This document shows, one piece after another, positions 38,701-48,505 of a stretch of 64,000 nucleotides of DNA. The first letter of the stretch is position 1; each line of letters opens with the position of its first letter. The translations under genes and the position numbers were made by a program. The notes under the pieces are model-generated. The model was not told the DNA's origin. It did not search any database and worked only from the letters and a program-made list of their open reading frames with translations. The DNA comes from Fibrobacterota bacterium (GTDB lineage: Bacteria; Fibrobacterota; Fibrobacteria; UBA11236), in assembly GCA_028287465.1 (NCBI GenBank), contig JAQBPO010000082.1, positions 122,209-186,208 on the forward strand. Direction: 5' to 3'.

Positions 38701-39223
38701 CTACCATGATTATGAGAAGATGCCGGAAGCCATCATGGAACTGGGCCGGGCCTATGAGAAGGAACAGAATTACCTGCGAGCCGCCGAAGTCAGGGAGAAG
38801 ATCTTCCGGCTCTATTGCCGCAACAGCGAGTGGTACAAGAAGGTGAACTCGCCGGAAGCCAGGGCGAACGCCGATTCCGTCAGCGAGCAGGCCATCGAAC
38901 TGGTGGCCCGCCACTACTTGTATGAAGCGAAGCAATTGGCCAACGCGACCGGCGACGGGGCCCGCACCCGCGAGACCTACCTGAGGAAGGCCATCTCCGC
39001 CTACGAGGCGTTCCTCGCGATTTACCCGGAAAACCCGAACCGGGCTAAGTACAATTACCAGGAAGCGGAAGCGTTCTACTCCCTGGAGGACTTCGGGGCG
39101 GCCGCGAAGAAGTACATGCAGGTCTCCAAGATGGGGGATGCCAAGCTCAAGAAGACCGCCGCCTTCAACGCCATCGTAGCGGCCCAGGAAATGCTGAAGA
39201 AGACGGAAGATGGAAAGAAATAA
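35735..39223 (+). CDS. Large exported TPR protein (1162 residues)
   Basis: Start ATG 35735 has AAGGAG 4 bases upstream and begins a signal peptide (LLLLVLSALSAPAGG); an earlier in-frame start lies inside barrel B. Most of the chain is alpha-helical with TPR units (YPEARAVLVTLVSESQLDKRLHNQAELAL, split by helices; AAEAYDKVLDFADSKYF; ETYLRKAISAYEAFLAIYPENPNRA). A central ~350-residue helical region (about 510-760) lacks clear TPRs and is coiled-coil-like. It lies between two barrel genes and a TPR lipoprotein and overlaps the latter. Size and neighbours recall GltD/AgmU of Myxococcus gliding, but I see no specific sequence hallmark, so function stays open. Confidence 0.75.
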   Translation: MAKPSISTRMLQRLMPLLLLVLSALSAPAGGSLGPNTPSASGPAAADKALWSQADAMVNRLREERRKLKLIFEELERLQYMGQDFRDLQLYPTRVTHLGPDDDIRLDRMIDVLEKNLATTRKQVIELEKPLDDAYFIAKEMLQETPNQDMVDLLLKDNVERIGRLVLVQKELNKRWDDAFALMAEYRSRIGLAKPGRAGSLIEDDFFKVLMANVGRASQRFYGEMNDYKDSLAFRSNKQEWEKMANLDLARIKARLSSKSIEMVQEDLERLSLRFHGKISIGKINYFLGASFMVGGKPLKAAEAFGKVSSDSRMYGPACLGMLQALFDSRQDDSLVVRYKAFMAANAFDGRLFPPARYLAVQSAYTLGMDSIVESEMVVGGNKDGYHFKSLFVYAKSLVRQKRYPEARAVLVTLVSESQLDKRLHNQAELALAHLNFEEAHYEQALKGYQNLLDQQGFQAEALYGMVWSNIRMGDLDAGEFILKKLIAQYPDNPWAIEGFNVLVRKVMIKAKNEWGFRLQVERQADQLQEFNRKLHDREDGKQMSEDQLAAVKAKLEKASAALARQKPLSPEAIARLYQQGLGLVEFVEERYKSGEYSEETYNKEREGVLAKLIEPTRADAKAATAAGADSATADSLGFRKQIKQKLFESRALALDIHVIHKAWLEELLKYTQKTLNLELASIRTDTAKAALRAELSKRSHVLADDISERLAGKSDDILRRIRELGEDPNSAGIMDWLLFQKGYLNYGLEEDALRKRTASFQWLEAQAGGRIPTGQSEPALDAGSFEAPWKELIEKFPESPWRPAALYYMGYTQTLRGESVTGLRYFEELAEKFPQSMYTQQALIFIGEYYFNENKLEKAAEAYDKVLDFADSKYFEQALYKLAWTRYRANSYKTAISSFTFILEESARKTKSQQSKSALTSEALQFAALSIAESDTSGDGGLNQSKAFAEKLGDSRLGAKLLHRMAVIYTQAGRMDRSKRALEALMNGYHDYEKMPEAIMELGRAYEKEQNYLRAAEVREKIFRLYCRNSEWYKKVNSPEARANADSVSEQAIELVARHYLYEAKQLANATGDGARTRETYLRKAISAYEAFLAIYPENPNRAKYNYQEAEAFYSLEDFGAAAKKYMQVSKMGDAKLKKTAAFNAIVAAQEMLKKTEDGKK

Positions 39224-42212
39224 TCGCCCGCCCCCATACCTCGCGCTCGCGGCGGCAGCCTGGCTGCTCGCCGGGTGCGGGGCGTTCAAAACCCTCAAGC
39301 ATGAGGAGAAGAAGGAGGCTGCGCCGCCGGCCGCGGAAGTGAAAGCCGCCGCACCCAAGGGAGACAGCGTAGGTACGGTTGACCTCGGACTGAGCAAGAA
39401 CGATACGGGCAAGGTATTGTCGGCCTCGGCCGGGGAACTGTACCTCCAGACCCTGGACAATTACCTGGCGGTTTCGCCGAACGACGAGAAGACCCCGGAG
39501 GTGATGGTCTGGAAAGGCAACCACCTCTATAACCAGGGGGTATTCGACAAGGCCGTGGGAATCTACGAAGACGTCAGGAAGAAATATCCGACCCACACGG
39601 TGAGCGCCGAAGCCGCCCAGATGGCCGCCCAATCCTACGCCCAGCTGGGAAGGCTCGAAGAAGCCGAGAAGATCTACCGCTCCATGTTGAAAGGCGACGA
39701 TGCCTCGGCCATCGGGGAGGCCAAGGAACGCTTGGCCCAATCCGTCTATCTCCAGGCGGAAAAGGCCGAGAAGGAGGGGAAGCTCCAGACCGCTTCCGAG
39801 ATCTACCAACGCATCCCCAAGGAGTTCCCGGCCGTGGAAATCGCGCCCGTGGCCATGTTCAACGCGGGCGTGATGCAGGAAAAGCAGAAGCGCTGGAAAG
39901 ACGCCATCCGCATCTATACCCTTTTCTTCGATGCGTATTTCGAATCCAAGCTTCTCTCCAAGGTCCTCTTCCGCGAGGCGAAATGCCGCGAGCAGGACGG
40001 CCAATGGCAGGTCGCCGGCGACAAATACATGAATCTGACGCGCGCGCATCCTGAAAGCCCGGAAGCGGAACCGTCCCTGTACAATGCCGGATTCGCCTAC
40101 CTCAACGGAAAGCTCCAGGATTCGGCCGCGCGGGCCTTCGAAGCCTACGCAAAGAAATACCCCCAGAAGGAAGAGGCGCCCAACCTCCTGTTCCGCGCCG
40201 TGGAATTGTTCGCGGAATCGCAGAATTGGGACAAGGTCCAGGAGCTGCAGACCCTGTTCACCCGCCGATACGCAACCGATAAGGCCCGCAATATCCAGGC
40301 CCTGTGCATGGGAGGCGCGGCCGCCTTCGCCCGCGGGCGCAGGGAGGAGGCCGTCCAGCTCATGAGCAAGGTGGTGTCCGAATTCTCGGCCATGAAATCG
40401 GCCGACCCCACCGCGCGCTTCTATGCCGCGCAGGCCCAGCATACCCTTGGCGAACTCGCCTCGAAAAGGATGCGCGAGGCCGCCGTCAGGTCCGGAACCT
40501 ACGATTCGGATCTCAAGGCCAAGACGGCCCTGCTCAAGGCCGCGGTCGACGAATACCTCAAGGTGCTGGACTATCGCATCGTGGACTGGGCCATACGCGC
40601 CGCCTATTCCCTCGGCGAAAGCTTCGAAGAGTTCGGGACCGGGGTCTATTCCGGGCCCCGCAAGCCTTCCCGGAGCGCGTCCGAGCAGCTCGATCGGGAG
40701 GAAGACGCCATGGCATCGCTGTCCGCGGCCTACGCCAAGGCCCAACAGCAATACCTGCAGGTGCTATCCATCGGCCGCAAGCAGGGCGTGAACAACCGCT
40801 GGGTGGGGGAAGCCAATACCCGCATGGTGGCCATGGCTTCGCGCTACGTGAACTACCAGGTGAAAGCCATGGCCCAGGTGCCGTTGGTCCTCAGGGTGGA
40901 CGTTGGCACGCCCGAGAAGGCGATCGCGGGAAAGCTGCAGCAGATCGGCCGCATAACCCCTTATCATGAGCAGGGGACCAAGTACTTCATGGCTTTCCTG
41001 GACATCGCCCAGGAGTACGAATTGGATCCCAAGGCTGCCGATTCCCTGGGATCCAAAATCCTCGGGAGCATGCGGTCCCTGGGAACGCATTATACGGACG
41101 CGGCCGAGTTGGCGCGTTCCGCGCCCTTTCCCGGCGGCTTCCAGCCGATGGAACGGTTCTTCTACCAGGTCAAGCTGCTGCAGGAAGGCATACCCAAGCT
41201 GGAAGAGAAAGCCATCGGATACTTCGAGCAGGGCCTGGAATTCGCCGGGAAATACAACCTGAAGAAGGATCCGCAATACGACAGCCTGCGGTTCTCCCTC
41301 GGCAAGGCCGTCTATATCCAGGCCAAATGCCTGGATCTGCTTTCCCAGGAAGCCCTCATCAAACCGCCCATCCCGCCGGAAGCGGGACCCGAACAGCGGA
41401 AGACCTACCAGGAGAAACTGGAGACGGTGGGGTATCAACTGCAGGATCAGGCCTTGGAGAAATACCATATCCTGATCCAGAAGGTCGTTGCCGGCGCGAT
41501 CCCGGTCGAATGGGGCGAGATGACCTTCGCGCGCCTTTACCAGATCGAGCCGGACAAATGGAGCCGTAGCGCGGAGGTGGACACGGCGATGGATGTGTTC
41601 ACCGGAAAGGAATGGAGCGCATTGCAGGCCCTGCCTCCGGGCGGTTGGCCGGCGGCGGATGCTCCTGAATGGAAGAAGGTCCGCAAGGGTCTGGTTCCCA
41701 GGGCGGATTTCCCGGAGGAAGTCAAGGCGCTGCCCCGTTTCCTGTGGTGCGGCGATAAGGGCCTTGGGCCCAAAGTGGACACTGCGACGTCGAATTACAT
41801 TCCCTGGAAGCAGGTTTGGGCGCAAACGCCCTTCACGGTTCCCCCTCAGGCTACGGGGATGGAAGTGGAGGCGGTGGGGCAGCAGGAATGGACCATCCTT
41901 ATCGACAAGGACACCGTTCTGAATCAGAAGGCCTTGACCGGACCCTGGAACAAGGGCGTCAGCAAGGATGTCTGGCCCAAGGTGGGGAAGAAGGTGGGCG
42001 CCGGCGAGCATTACCTGCGCATCGTGGCCCAGAACCAGAAGCCTTCGGAGGGATTCGGCGTATGGGTCCGTCTCCGCGTCCATTATAAGCTGTCCGGCAA
42101 TGGCGGGCCGATTTTCCCCTGGAACCAGGTTTCCCCGCCGCCGGAATACCTGAAAGGCCTATTGCAGCGGGAAATCCCCATCGCCAACTTCACCGGCAGG
42201 ACGGTCCGGTGA
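39210..42212 (+). CDS. Large TPR lipoprotein (1000 residues)
   Basis: Signal peptide with lipobox LLAGC, cysteine about residue 24, then an Ala/Lys/Glu-rich linker. Residues about 70-820 are TPR-like helices (DKAVGIYEDVRKKYPTHTVSAEAAQ, broken into pairs; EAEKIYRSMLKGDDASAIGEA). The last ~180 residues are strand-rich (VEAVGQQEWTILIDKDTVLN ... VWVRLRVHYKL) and look like a carbohydrate-binding or jelly-roll type fold, though no family is assigned. It overlaps the previous gene by 14 bases and the next by GTGA. As a lipoprotein it should be anchored to the outer or inner membrane by its N-terminus and bind the other components. Confidence 0.75.
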   Translation: MERNNRPPPYLALAAAAWLLAGCGAFKTLKHEEKKEAAPPAAEVKAAAPKGDSVGTVDLGLSKNDTGKVLSASAGELYLQTLDNYLAVSPNDEKTPEVMVWKGNHLYNQGVFDKAVGIYEDVRKKYPTHTVSAEAAQMAAQSYAQLGRLEEAEKIYRSMLKGDDASAIGEAKERLAQSVYLQAEKAEKEGKLQTASEIYQRIPKEFPAVEIAPVAMFNAGVMQEKQKRWKDAIRIYTLFFDAYFESKLLSKVLFREAKCREQDGQWQVAGDKYMNLTRAHPESPEAEPSLYNAGFAYLNGKLQDSAARAFEAYAKKYPQKEEAPNLLFRAVELFAESQNWDKVQELQTLFTRRYATDKARNIQALCMGGAAAFARGRREEAVQLMSKVVSEFSAMKSADPTARFYAAQAQHTLGELASKRMREAAVRSGTYDSDLKAKTALLKAAVDEYLKVLDYRIVDWAIRAAYSLGESFEEFGTGVYSGPRKPSRSASEQLDREEDAMASLSAAYAKAQQQYLQVLSIGRKQGVNNRWVGEANTRMVAMASRYVNYQVKAMAQVPLVLRVDVGTPEKAIAGKLQQIGRITPYHEQGTKYFMAFLDIAQEYELDPKAADSLGSKILGSMRSLGTHYTDAAELARSAPFPGGFQPMERFFYQVKLLQEGIPKLEEKAIGYFEQGLEFAGKYNLKKDPQYDSLRFSLGKAVYIQAKCLDLLSQEALIKPPIPPEAGPEQRKTYQEKLETVGYQLQDQALEKYHILIQKVVAGAIPVEWGEMTFARLYQIEPDKWSRSAEVDTAMDVFTGKEWSALQALPPGGWPAADAPEWKKVRKGLVPRADFPEEVKALPRFLWCGDKGLGPKVDTATSNYIPWKQVWAQTPFTVPPQATGMEVEAVGQQEWTILIDKDTVLNQKALTGPWNKGVSKDVWPKVGKKVGAGEHYLRIVAQNQKPSEGFGVWVRLRVHYKLSGNGGPIFPWNQVSPPPEYLKGLLQREIPIANFTGRTVR

Positions 42213-42655
42213 AAAAGCTAAAGGATGCCCCGGGTATGCCGATACCGTGTAACGGAATGGCTCCGTTTCACCCTCCCATCGGCCGGATGGCCCGTATTCT
42301 CGGACTTGCGGCCCTATTCGCATGGGTGGGGTCGGCGGAAGCCGCGAAGAAGAAATCCAAGCCGGTCATCCCCCTCGTGACCCCGGCGCCGAAGGCCGAT
42401 GCCTCCGCCGCGGCCCCGGCAAAGACGGGCCTGTCCGGCGACGCCGGCGGTTCCGGGACCACCTTCGCGGAAATCAATTTCAACCGCACCCTCGTGATCG
42501 AAGGAAAGGTGGAAAAACCCGCCGTACAATTCACTTTGTTGAAAGAACCTCCCCCCGAGAAGGAAATCCGATTTGAAACCAGCTTCCTTCAAAATATATT
42601 GAAGCTGGATCGGGAAAATACCTTCAAGGCAGGGGAGACATATGGGCGGGAATGA
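42209..42655 (+). CDS. Small exported protein of the TPR/barrel operon
   Basis: 148 residues from GTG 42209, coupled to the previous stop; ATG 42287 gives a cleaner signal peptide (MARILGLAALFAWVGSAEA), so the true product may be 122 residues. After a Lys/Pro/Ala linker comes one conserved-looking strand block, FAEINFNRTLVIEGKVEKPA, then EIRFETSFLQNILKLDRE. Similar short 'I-x-G-x-x-x-P' modules occur in small proteins of gliding and envelope clusters of Myxococcota and Bdellovibrionota; this is a weak match from memory. It overlaps the next gene by 14 bases. Confidence 0.58.
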   Translation: MKKLKDAPGMPIPCNGMAPFHPPIGRMARILGLAALFAWVGSAEAAKKKSKPVIPLVTPAPKADASAAAPAKTGLSGDAGGSGTTFAEINFNRTLVIEGKVEKPAVQFTLLKEPPPEKEIRFETSFLQNILKLDRENTFKAGETYGRE

Positions 42656-43367
42656 CGCGACGGTTCTTCGACTACACCATCTAGCCCTTCTGGCGTGCTT
42701 CTGCGCGGCATCCCTGCCCGCCAAGGAAGCGGCTACGGCGCCGTCCCCGCTTCCGGAAGCCGGGGATTTGGCCCAACGCATAGCCGCCCGTTACGGTGCC
42801 GACGATTTCCACCGTATCAAATCCCTTCATTACGTGTTCCACGTGAAATTGCCCGGCAAGAAGATCGAACGGGAATGGACCTGGTTCCCCAAGGAGGACA
42901 GCGTCCTCTACAAGGGGGAGGATCCGAAGGGCGTGAAGCTCACGGCCGCGTATAGCCGAAAGAACACCTTCAGCATGGGTTCCGAAAGCGTGGCCGCCAT
43001 CGACAAATCCTTCGTCAACGACCAATACTGGCTGCTCTTTCCGCTGCACCTGAAATGGGACAAGGATCTGACGCTCAAGGTCTCTCCCGGGGAGAAGGCG
43101 GGCGAAGCCTATCACCTCATGGTCATGTATCCATCGACCGGCGGATACACTCCGGGCGACGCCTACGACCTTTTCGTGGATTCCTCCGCCACCCTGAAAC
43201 GCTGGGTCTTCCGCAAAGGCAATTCCCCCGAACCGACGGTCGAGGCGAAATGGTCCAAGCCGGTCAAGGTGGAGCCCCTGGACCTTTCCCTGGAGCATCC
43301 CGGTCCCGACGAGAAGAAGTTCAAGCTCTGGTTCTCGGACGTGAAAGCCGAGAGCGACCCCTCCTGA
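42642..43367 (+). CDS. Exported LolA/LolB-like protein (fold guess)
   Basis: 241 residues; N-terminal hydrophobic stretch (HHLALLACFCAASLPA) with Cys pairs. The mature part runs AARYGADDFHRIKSLHYVFHV, then strands (REWTWFPKEDSVLYKG, YDLFVDSSATLKRWVFRKG), a layout like the LolA/LolB or outer-membrane lipoprotein-sorting-type half barrel, with a helix followed by long strands. No direct match is claimed. It is the last gene of the operon and ends 33 bases before the convergent gpmI. Its placement suggests a role in lipoprotein or lipid handling for this assembly; that is inference. Confidence 0.6.
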   Translation: MGGNDATVLRLHHLALLACFCAASLPAKEAATAPSPLPEAGDLAQRIAARYGADDFHRIKSLHYVFHVKLPGKKIEREWTWFPKEDSVLYKGEDPKGVKLTAAYSRKNTFSMGSESVAAIDKSFVNDQYWLLFPLHLKWDKDLTLKVSPGEKAGEAYHLMVMYPSTGGYTPGDAYDLFVDSSATLKRWVFRKGNSPEPTVEAKWSKPVKVEPLDLSLEHPGPDEKKFKLWFSDVKAESDPS

Positions 43368-43376
43368 TCCGCGGCC

Positions 43377-43400
43377 GGGTTCCCGGCCGGGCCCGGAACC

Positions 43401-43401
<1 letters not shown>
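43377..43401. terminator. GC-rich hairpin between convergent genes
   Basis: GGGTTCC (43377-43383) pairs with GGAACCC (43395-43401), and GGCCGGG (43373-43379) can pair with CCCGGCC (43382-43388) as an alternative. It lies in the 33-base gap between the exported-protein gene and gpmI. There is no T-tract, so a bidirectional terminator role is only likely. Confidence 0.4.
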
Positions 43402-45041
<1,640 letters not shown>

Positions 45042-45172
45042 ATCGGATTCCTTGGCAACGAGTGAAATCCAAATATAGCACATCGGGGTTACCGGAGGCG
45101 CCGCCAGGCCAGGTAGGGCGGTTACGGACGGGATTCGCCGTTTCCGGACGCGGTAGGACGGGATGTAGCGAA

Positions 45173-45194
45173 AGGGGGCCGCTTAGGGCCCCCT
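45173..45194 (-). terminator. Terminator-like hairpin after the methyltransferase gene
   Basis: AGGGGGCC (45173-45180), a 6-base loop and GGCCCCCT (45187-45194) form a perfect 8-bp GC stem 22 bases beyond the stop of the minus-strand methyltransferase gene. The following bases on that strand read TTCGCTAC, a poor T-tract. Confidence 0.5.
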
Positions 45195-45216
45195 GTCAAG
45201 GAATCGTTAAGCCGGC

Positions 45217-47379
45217 TTAGAACTTCCGGCCGCGAGGCTTCCCATCCCTCGGCTTGCGATCCCGCCGTTGGGTACGCCCAGGTCGGACGTCATTATCGGG
45301 AAGGCTGGGATGGTCGCCATGATCCCTGCCGGTGGGCGGCCCCTTCGGTCCACGTCCGGGACCCTTTGGACCCCGACCTTTGGGGCGCGCTGCGGTCCGC
45401 GGGGAATCTTCGCCGCGGGGACGGAAATCGTTCCGATCCGGCCGATCGGCCTGGGGGCGGCCTTCATTGCGTTGCGGGCGAACCCCTGAGGGGCGGCCGG
45501 TACCGCGCGGGGGACGGTCGCCTTGGGCGCGTCCCTCGCCGCGTTGAGGACGATCGCCATGAGCGCCGCCCTTTGCGAACCTGGGGCTCTCGGCTTGGTC
45601 GCGGAAACCCGGCCTCTGGGGTTTCGCTCCGAAGGTCCGACCTTCCGGCTTTCCCGGGCCGCGGCCTTGGCCGGGACGGAAGGACTTGCCTTTGGCGAAT
45701 CTTTCCGACCGCTCTTTTTCGGTTGGGAATCCATCCTCTTCGGAAACGCGACCCTTGCGCAGGCCGCCCGGTCCGGGCCTGGCCGCGGCGCGAGGGCCGG
45801 CCTTGCCCGAACGGGAGGGAAAGGATTTCGGCGCTTCATCCTGGTCCAGGAGCGTTTCCGGATCCTCATCGCCCTCGTCCTTCGTTTCCGTGCGCGACTT
45901 GTCGATGCGGTTGAGGATGCCGTAGCGGTCCGGGATGAACAAAACCATGACTTCGAGATTGTCCGTTCCCGGGAACATGTCGAGGGGCACGACCTTGGAA
46001 ACCATGAAGCCGGCCTTGCGCCATTGGTTCACTTCCTTGGGAAGCACGTCCAGATCGCAGAAGATATGCAGGACGCGCGCCGGGTTGCGGGAAGCCAGGG
46101 CGCGGATGACTCCGGGCTCCGTTCCCTGTCGAGGGGGATCCAGGAGCAGGGCTTCCGGCTTTTCCGCGGTGGCCGCCGGCAGCAGCTTTTCCAGGTTCTT
46201 GAGCACGATGCGCCCGGCGCGGAAGCGCGAATGGGCGGAAGGATCGGCGGCCGCCATCCTTTGCGCGGATTCGATGGAGGCCGATCCCAGATCCACTCCC
46301 AGGGCTTCCCCGTAGTTGCGGCCCAGGTGGAGGGTGAAAAAGCCGAAACCGCTGTAAAGGTCAAGCAGCCGGTATTCCGGCTTCGGCTTAAGCAACTGAT
46401 CCGCCTTTTCCAGGAACTGGGGGAGGATGGAGGCGTTCACCTGGCAGAAGGAGGTCGGATTGAAAGAGTAGGTGCGGTCCAGCACCTTGAGATGGAGCTC
46501 GTCAGGACCGTAGATCTTCTTCATCTTCCAGGGCCCTTCCGGGGAGCGCGCCTCGAAGTAATAGTCGGACTTGCTGGGGTCGTAGAAAATGAAAGCGGAA
46601 ATGACCTTGGGATCGAGCACCTTGAGGTGGTCGCCCATCAGCTTCGCTTTGCGCACCACGTCCGCGTTGAGGCGGTGCACGTTGAACAGCACGGTGAAGC
46701 GCTCGTAGTCGCCCCGGATGATAAGGTAATTCAGCGCGCTGGCCAGGCTCGAATAGGCGGGCGTATTCAGCTTGGACAGGATGAAGGCGTAGATGGCCTT
46801 GTGCTCGCGCGGCTCTACAAGCGATTCCGCGCCCGCGCGCGGATTGGCGGCCAGGCTGCTTTGGGTGAGAAAGGTCAGCTCGTAGCCGCCCTTCATGGGG
46901 ACCACCCTGCGTTTGGTCGTGGTCCGGTAGCTGCGGGGCCGGGGAGAGGGAAGGATGCGGTTGGGTTTGTCGGGAAGCCCCCGCGCCGTCCAGAACTCCT
47001 GGAATGCGCGGTTCTTCAATTCGAGTTCCACCTCATAGTCGAGACGCGCCAAGGGCTCGGGGTGGTTGTTCCCCTGGACCTTGTCCGGCGCCTCGCGGCG
47101 TGCCAGTTGCATCAGGAGATCGGAAAAGCGGATTTCCGAATCATCGTATTGTTCCTCGGCGGCATCGCGGCCTTCCCCGCCGCGCACCTCGCCGCGCCGC
47201 GTCCCGGACCTGCCGGTCTGCTTGCCGGCGCCCGTTCCCCTGCCTTCTTCCCGGCCCTTTCCGGAAAAACGCCCGCGACGTACGCGGCCGCGCCGGCCGG
47301 TCTTGGGTTCATCGGGTTCTTCTTCACGGCGGACTGGGGGACGGCGGGATCCTGGGAACTTGGTATTGGGCTTGGACAT
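45217..47379 (-). CDS. RlmD/TrmA-type (uracil-5) RNA methyltransferase-like protein with long basic tail
   Basis: 720 residues. Residues about 1-75 are basic, low-complexity (RRGRVRRGRFSGKGREEGRG). The catalytic core (about 80-490) has the RumA/TrmA family marks: FNPTSFCQVNASI near 305, a SAM loop DLYSGFGFFTLHLG near 340, DPPRQG near 413, and a cysteine in VLHIFCDLD where family members have the catalytic Cys. The TRAM domain is not visible. From about 490 the C-terminal ~230 residues are an extreme Arg/Gly/Pro/Lys-rich tail (PQRNEGRPQADRPDRND), probably disordered and RNA-binding. It targets rRNA or tRNA uridines by family, exact site unknown. It lies 42 bases downstream of the CbiX-like gene. 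Confidence 0.8.
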   Translation of the reverse strand: MSKPNTKFPGSRRPPVRREEEPDEPKTGRRGRVRRGRFSGKGREEGRGTGAGKQTGRSGTRRGEVRGGEGRDAAEEQYDDSEIRFSDLLMQLARREAPDKVQGNNHPEPLARLDYEVELELKNRAFQEFWTARGLPDKPNRILPSPRPRSYRTTTKRRVVPMKGGYELTFLTQSSLAANPRAGAESLVEPREHKAIYAFILSKLNTPAYSSLASALNYLIIRGDYERFTVLFNVHRLNADVVRKAKLMGDHLKVLDPKVISAFIFYDPSKSDYYFEARSPEGPWKMKKIYGPDELHLKVLDRTYSFNPTSFCQVNASILPQFLEKADQLLKPKPEYRLLDLYSGFGFFTLHLGRNYGEALGVDLGSASIESAQRMAAADPSAHSRFRAGRIVLKNLEKLLPAATAEKPEALLLDPPRQGTEPGVIRALASRNPARVLHIFCDLDVLPKEVNQWRKAGFMVSKVVPLDMFPGTDNLEVMVLFIPDRYGILNRIDKSRTETKDEGDEDPETLLDQDEAPKSFPSRSGKAGPRAAARPGPGGLRKGRVSEEDGFPTEKERSERFAKGKSFRPGQGRGPGKPEGRTFGAKPQRPGFRDQAESPRFAKGGAHGDRPQRGEGRAQGDRPPRGTGRPSGVRPQRNEGRPQADRPDRNDFRPRGEDSPRTAARPKGRGPKGPGRGPKGPPTGRDHGDHPSLPDNDVRPGRTQRRDRKPRDGKPRGRKF

Positions 47380-47421
47380 GGGAATGGCAAGGTAGGAAAA
47401 TCCGCGGCCGGTGGGCGCGGG

Positions 47422-47790
47422 TCAGCCGAATCCGCCGGCCTCAAGGAGGAAGCCGAAAAAGGCCGGATGCCGCCCGACGGCCTCTCGCAAGACCAGCTTC
47501 ACCCCGGGATTGGCGGACCGCAACCGCTCGAACTCGGCCGGAATGTCCTCCAGGACATGCTTTCCGGAAAAGAAGAACAGGGGTAGCACGTGGATTTCCC
47601 CGGCTCCGGATTCCACCGCGGCCGCGACCGCCTGGGACAGGTCCGGCTCCAACAAGGTCAAAAAGGCGGTGGAAACCGTGAGGTTCGCGGAGGAATCTTG
47701 GAGTTTTGCGGCCAGGTCCTCCATTTCCTCCAGGGTCTTGGCGGTCCGGCTCCCATGGCCCAAGAGGATCAAAACGGGCTTGTTTTTCAA
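47422..47790 (-). CDS. CbiX/SirB-like chelatase
   Basis: 122 residues, the length of single-domain CbiX (small) proteins, which insert Co or Fe into sirohydrochlorin. The N-terminal metal-binding His is in LLGHGSRTAK (His12), and the second motif LPLFFFSGKHVLEDIP supplies the other His. Family members of this length act as homodimers. No other cobalamin or sirohaem gene is in the window, so the pathway is not supported by context. It lies upstream of the methyltransferase gene on the same strand. Confidence 0.85.
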   Translation of the reverse strand: MKNKPVLILLGHGSRTAKTLEEMEDLAAKLQDSSANLTVSTAFLTLLEPDLSQAVAAAVESGAGEIHVLPLFFFSGKHVLEDIPAEFERLRSANPGVKLVLREAVGRHPAFFGFLLEAGGFG

Positions 47791-47904
47791 AGGGAAAATC
47801 CTTTATGAAGGCGGTCAGGCATCCGATGAATTTAACAAGGACCCGGCGTTCCGGCCTCAAGCCGGCGCCCGGACGGAATGCACGCGATTCCCCCGGATGC
47901 CTGG

Positions 47905-47934
47905 TTGCTTCCCGACGGCGTATAAGGCTAGAAT
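47905..47934 (+). promoter_or_regulatory. Candidate promoter for the STAS gene
   Basis: TTGCTT (47905-47910), an 18-base spacer and TAGAAT (47929-47934) stand 16 bases before the ATG at 47951. The -10 matches the consensus at 5 of 6 positions and the -35 at 3 of 6. A GGAAGG lies between them and the start. Confidence 0.45.
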
Positions 47935-47950
47935 AGGAAGGTCTGAACAG

Positions 47951-48274
47951 ATGGGCTTATTAATGGCGCAATCGAGCATCAAAGTATCCAGTTACGAAGG
48001 CGAACCTTGCATCGAGATCAAGGGCGAATGGGATCAACCCAGCCTGGATTCCCTTATCAAGGCGTTCCAGAAAACCATCTCCAAGGTGGAAAGCCGGCTT
48101 TTCCTCAAGCTGACCGAGGCCGACTACCTCGATAGCGCCGGTCTGGGCGTCATCATGTTCAATATGAACGAGTTGGCGAAGCGTAGCGCCAAGCTGATCC
48201 TTCTCGATCCCTCCGCCGAAATGCGGCAGATCCTGCGCACGACATCCCTCGACAAGGTCCTGGAAATCCGCTAA
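47951..48274 (+). CDS. STAS-domain anti-sigma-factor antagonist-like protein
   Basis: 107 residues, one SpoIIAA-type STAS domain. ATG 47951 has GGAAGG 10 bases upstream; ATG 47963 is another choice. The phosphorylatable serine site is present (YLDSAGLGVIMF, Ser62 from the first start), and the strand pattern EIKGEWDQPSLDSL matches the family. Such proteins bind anti-sigma factor kinases (RsbW/SpoIIAB type) and are switched by phosphorylation at that serine. No cognate kinase or sigma factor gene is adjacent, so the pathway is unknown. Confidence 0.87.
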   Translation: MGLLMAQSSIKVSSYEGEPCIEIKGEWDQPSLDSLIKAFQKTISKVESRLFLKLTEADYLDSAGLGVIMFNMNELAKRSAKLILLDPSAEMRQILRTTSLDKVLEIR

Positions 48275-48387
48275 GCCGCTCCTGTAACGCCGCGCTTCCG
48301 GGTCTGGGCCCGGAACGCCTTCCTCCATTCCTCCTCCCGTTCCGCGACGATTCCCCCGATTCCATCGGCATCCGGGCCAATCAAGCT

Positions 48388-48416
48388 TTGTAAAGCCCAG
48401 GGCCTTTGAGTATATT
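48388..48416 (+). promoter_or_regulatory. Candidate promoter for gcvT
   Basis: TTGTAA (48388-48393), a 17-base spacer and TATATT (48411-48416) match the sigma-70 type at 4 and 5 of 6 positions. A start near 48423 would give a leader of about 83 bases before the GTG at 48506. The leader is GC-rich and can form hairpins, but I recognise no riboswitch. Confidence 0.55.
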
Positions 48417-48505
48417 TTGTGCACTATCGGCTCCCGAGCCCAATGGGAAGGGGCCTCCGCGCATTCCGGGGCCGGCCCGATCGGAAATCGCAACCAGGGA
48501 GCAAG

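Noticed and set aside
48423..48505. Possible riboswitch in the gcvT leader
   Set aside because: gcvT genes are often under a glycine riboswitch, but this ~83-base leader is too short for the usual tandem aptamer and shows no recognisable conserved core.
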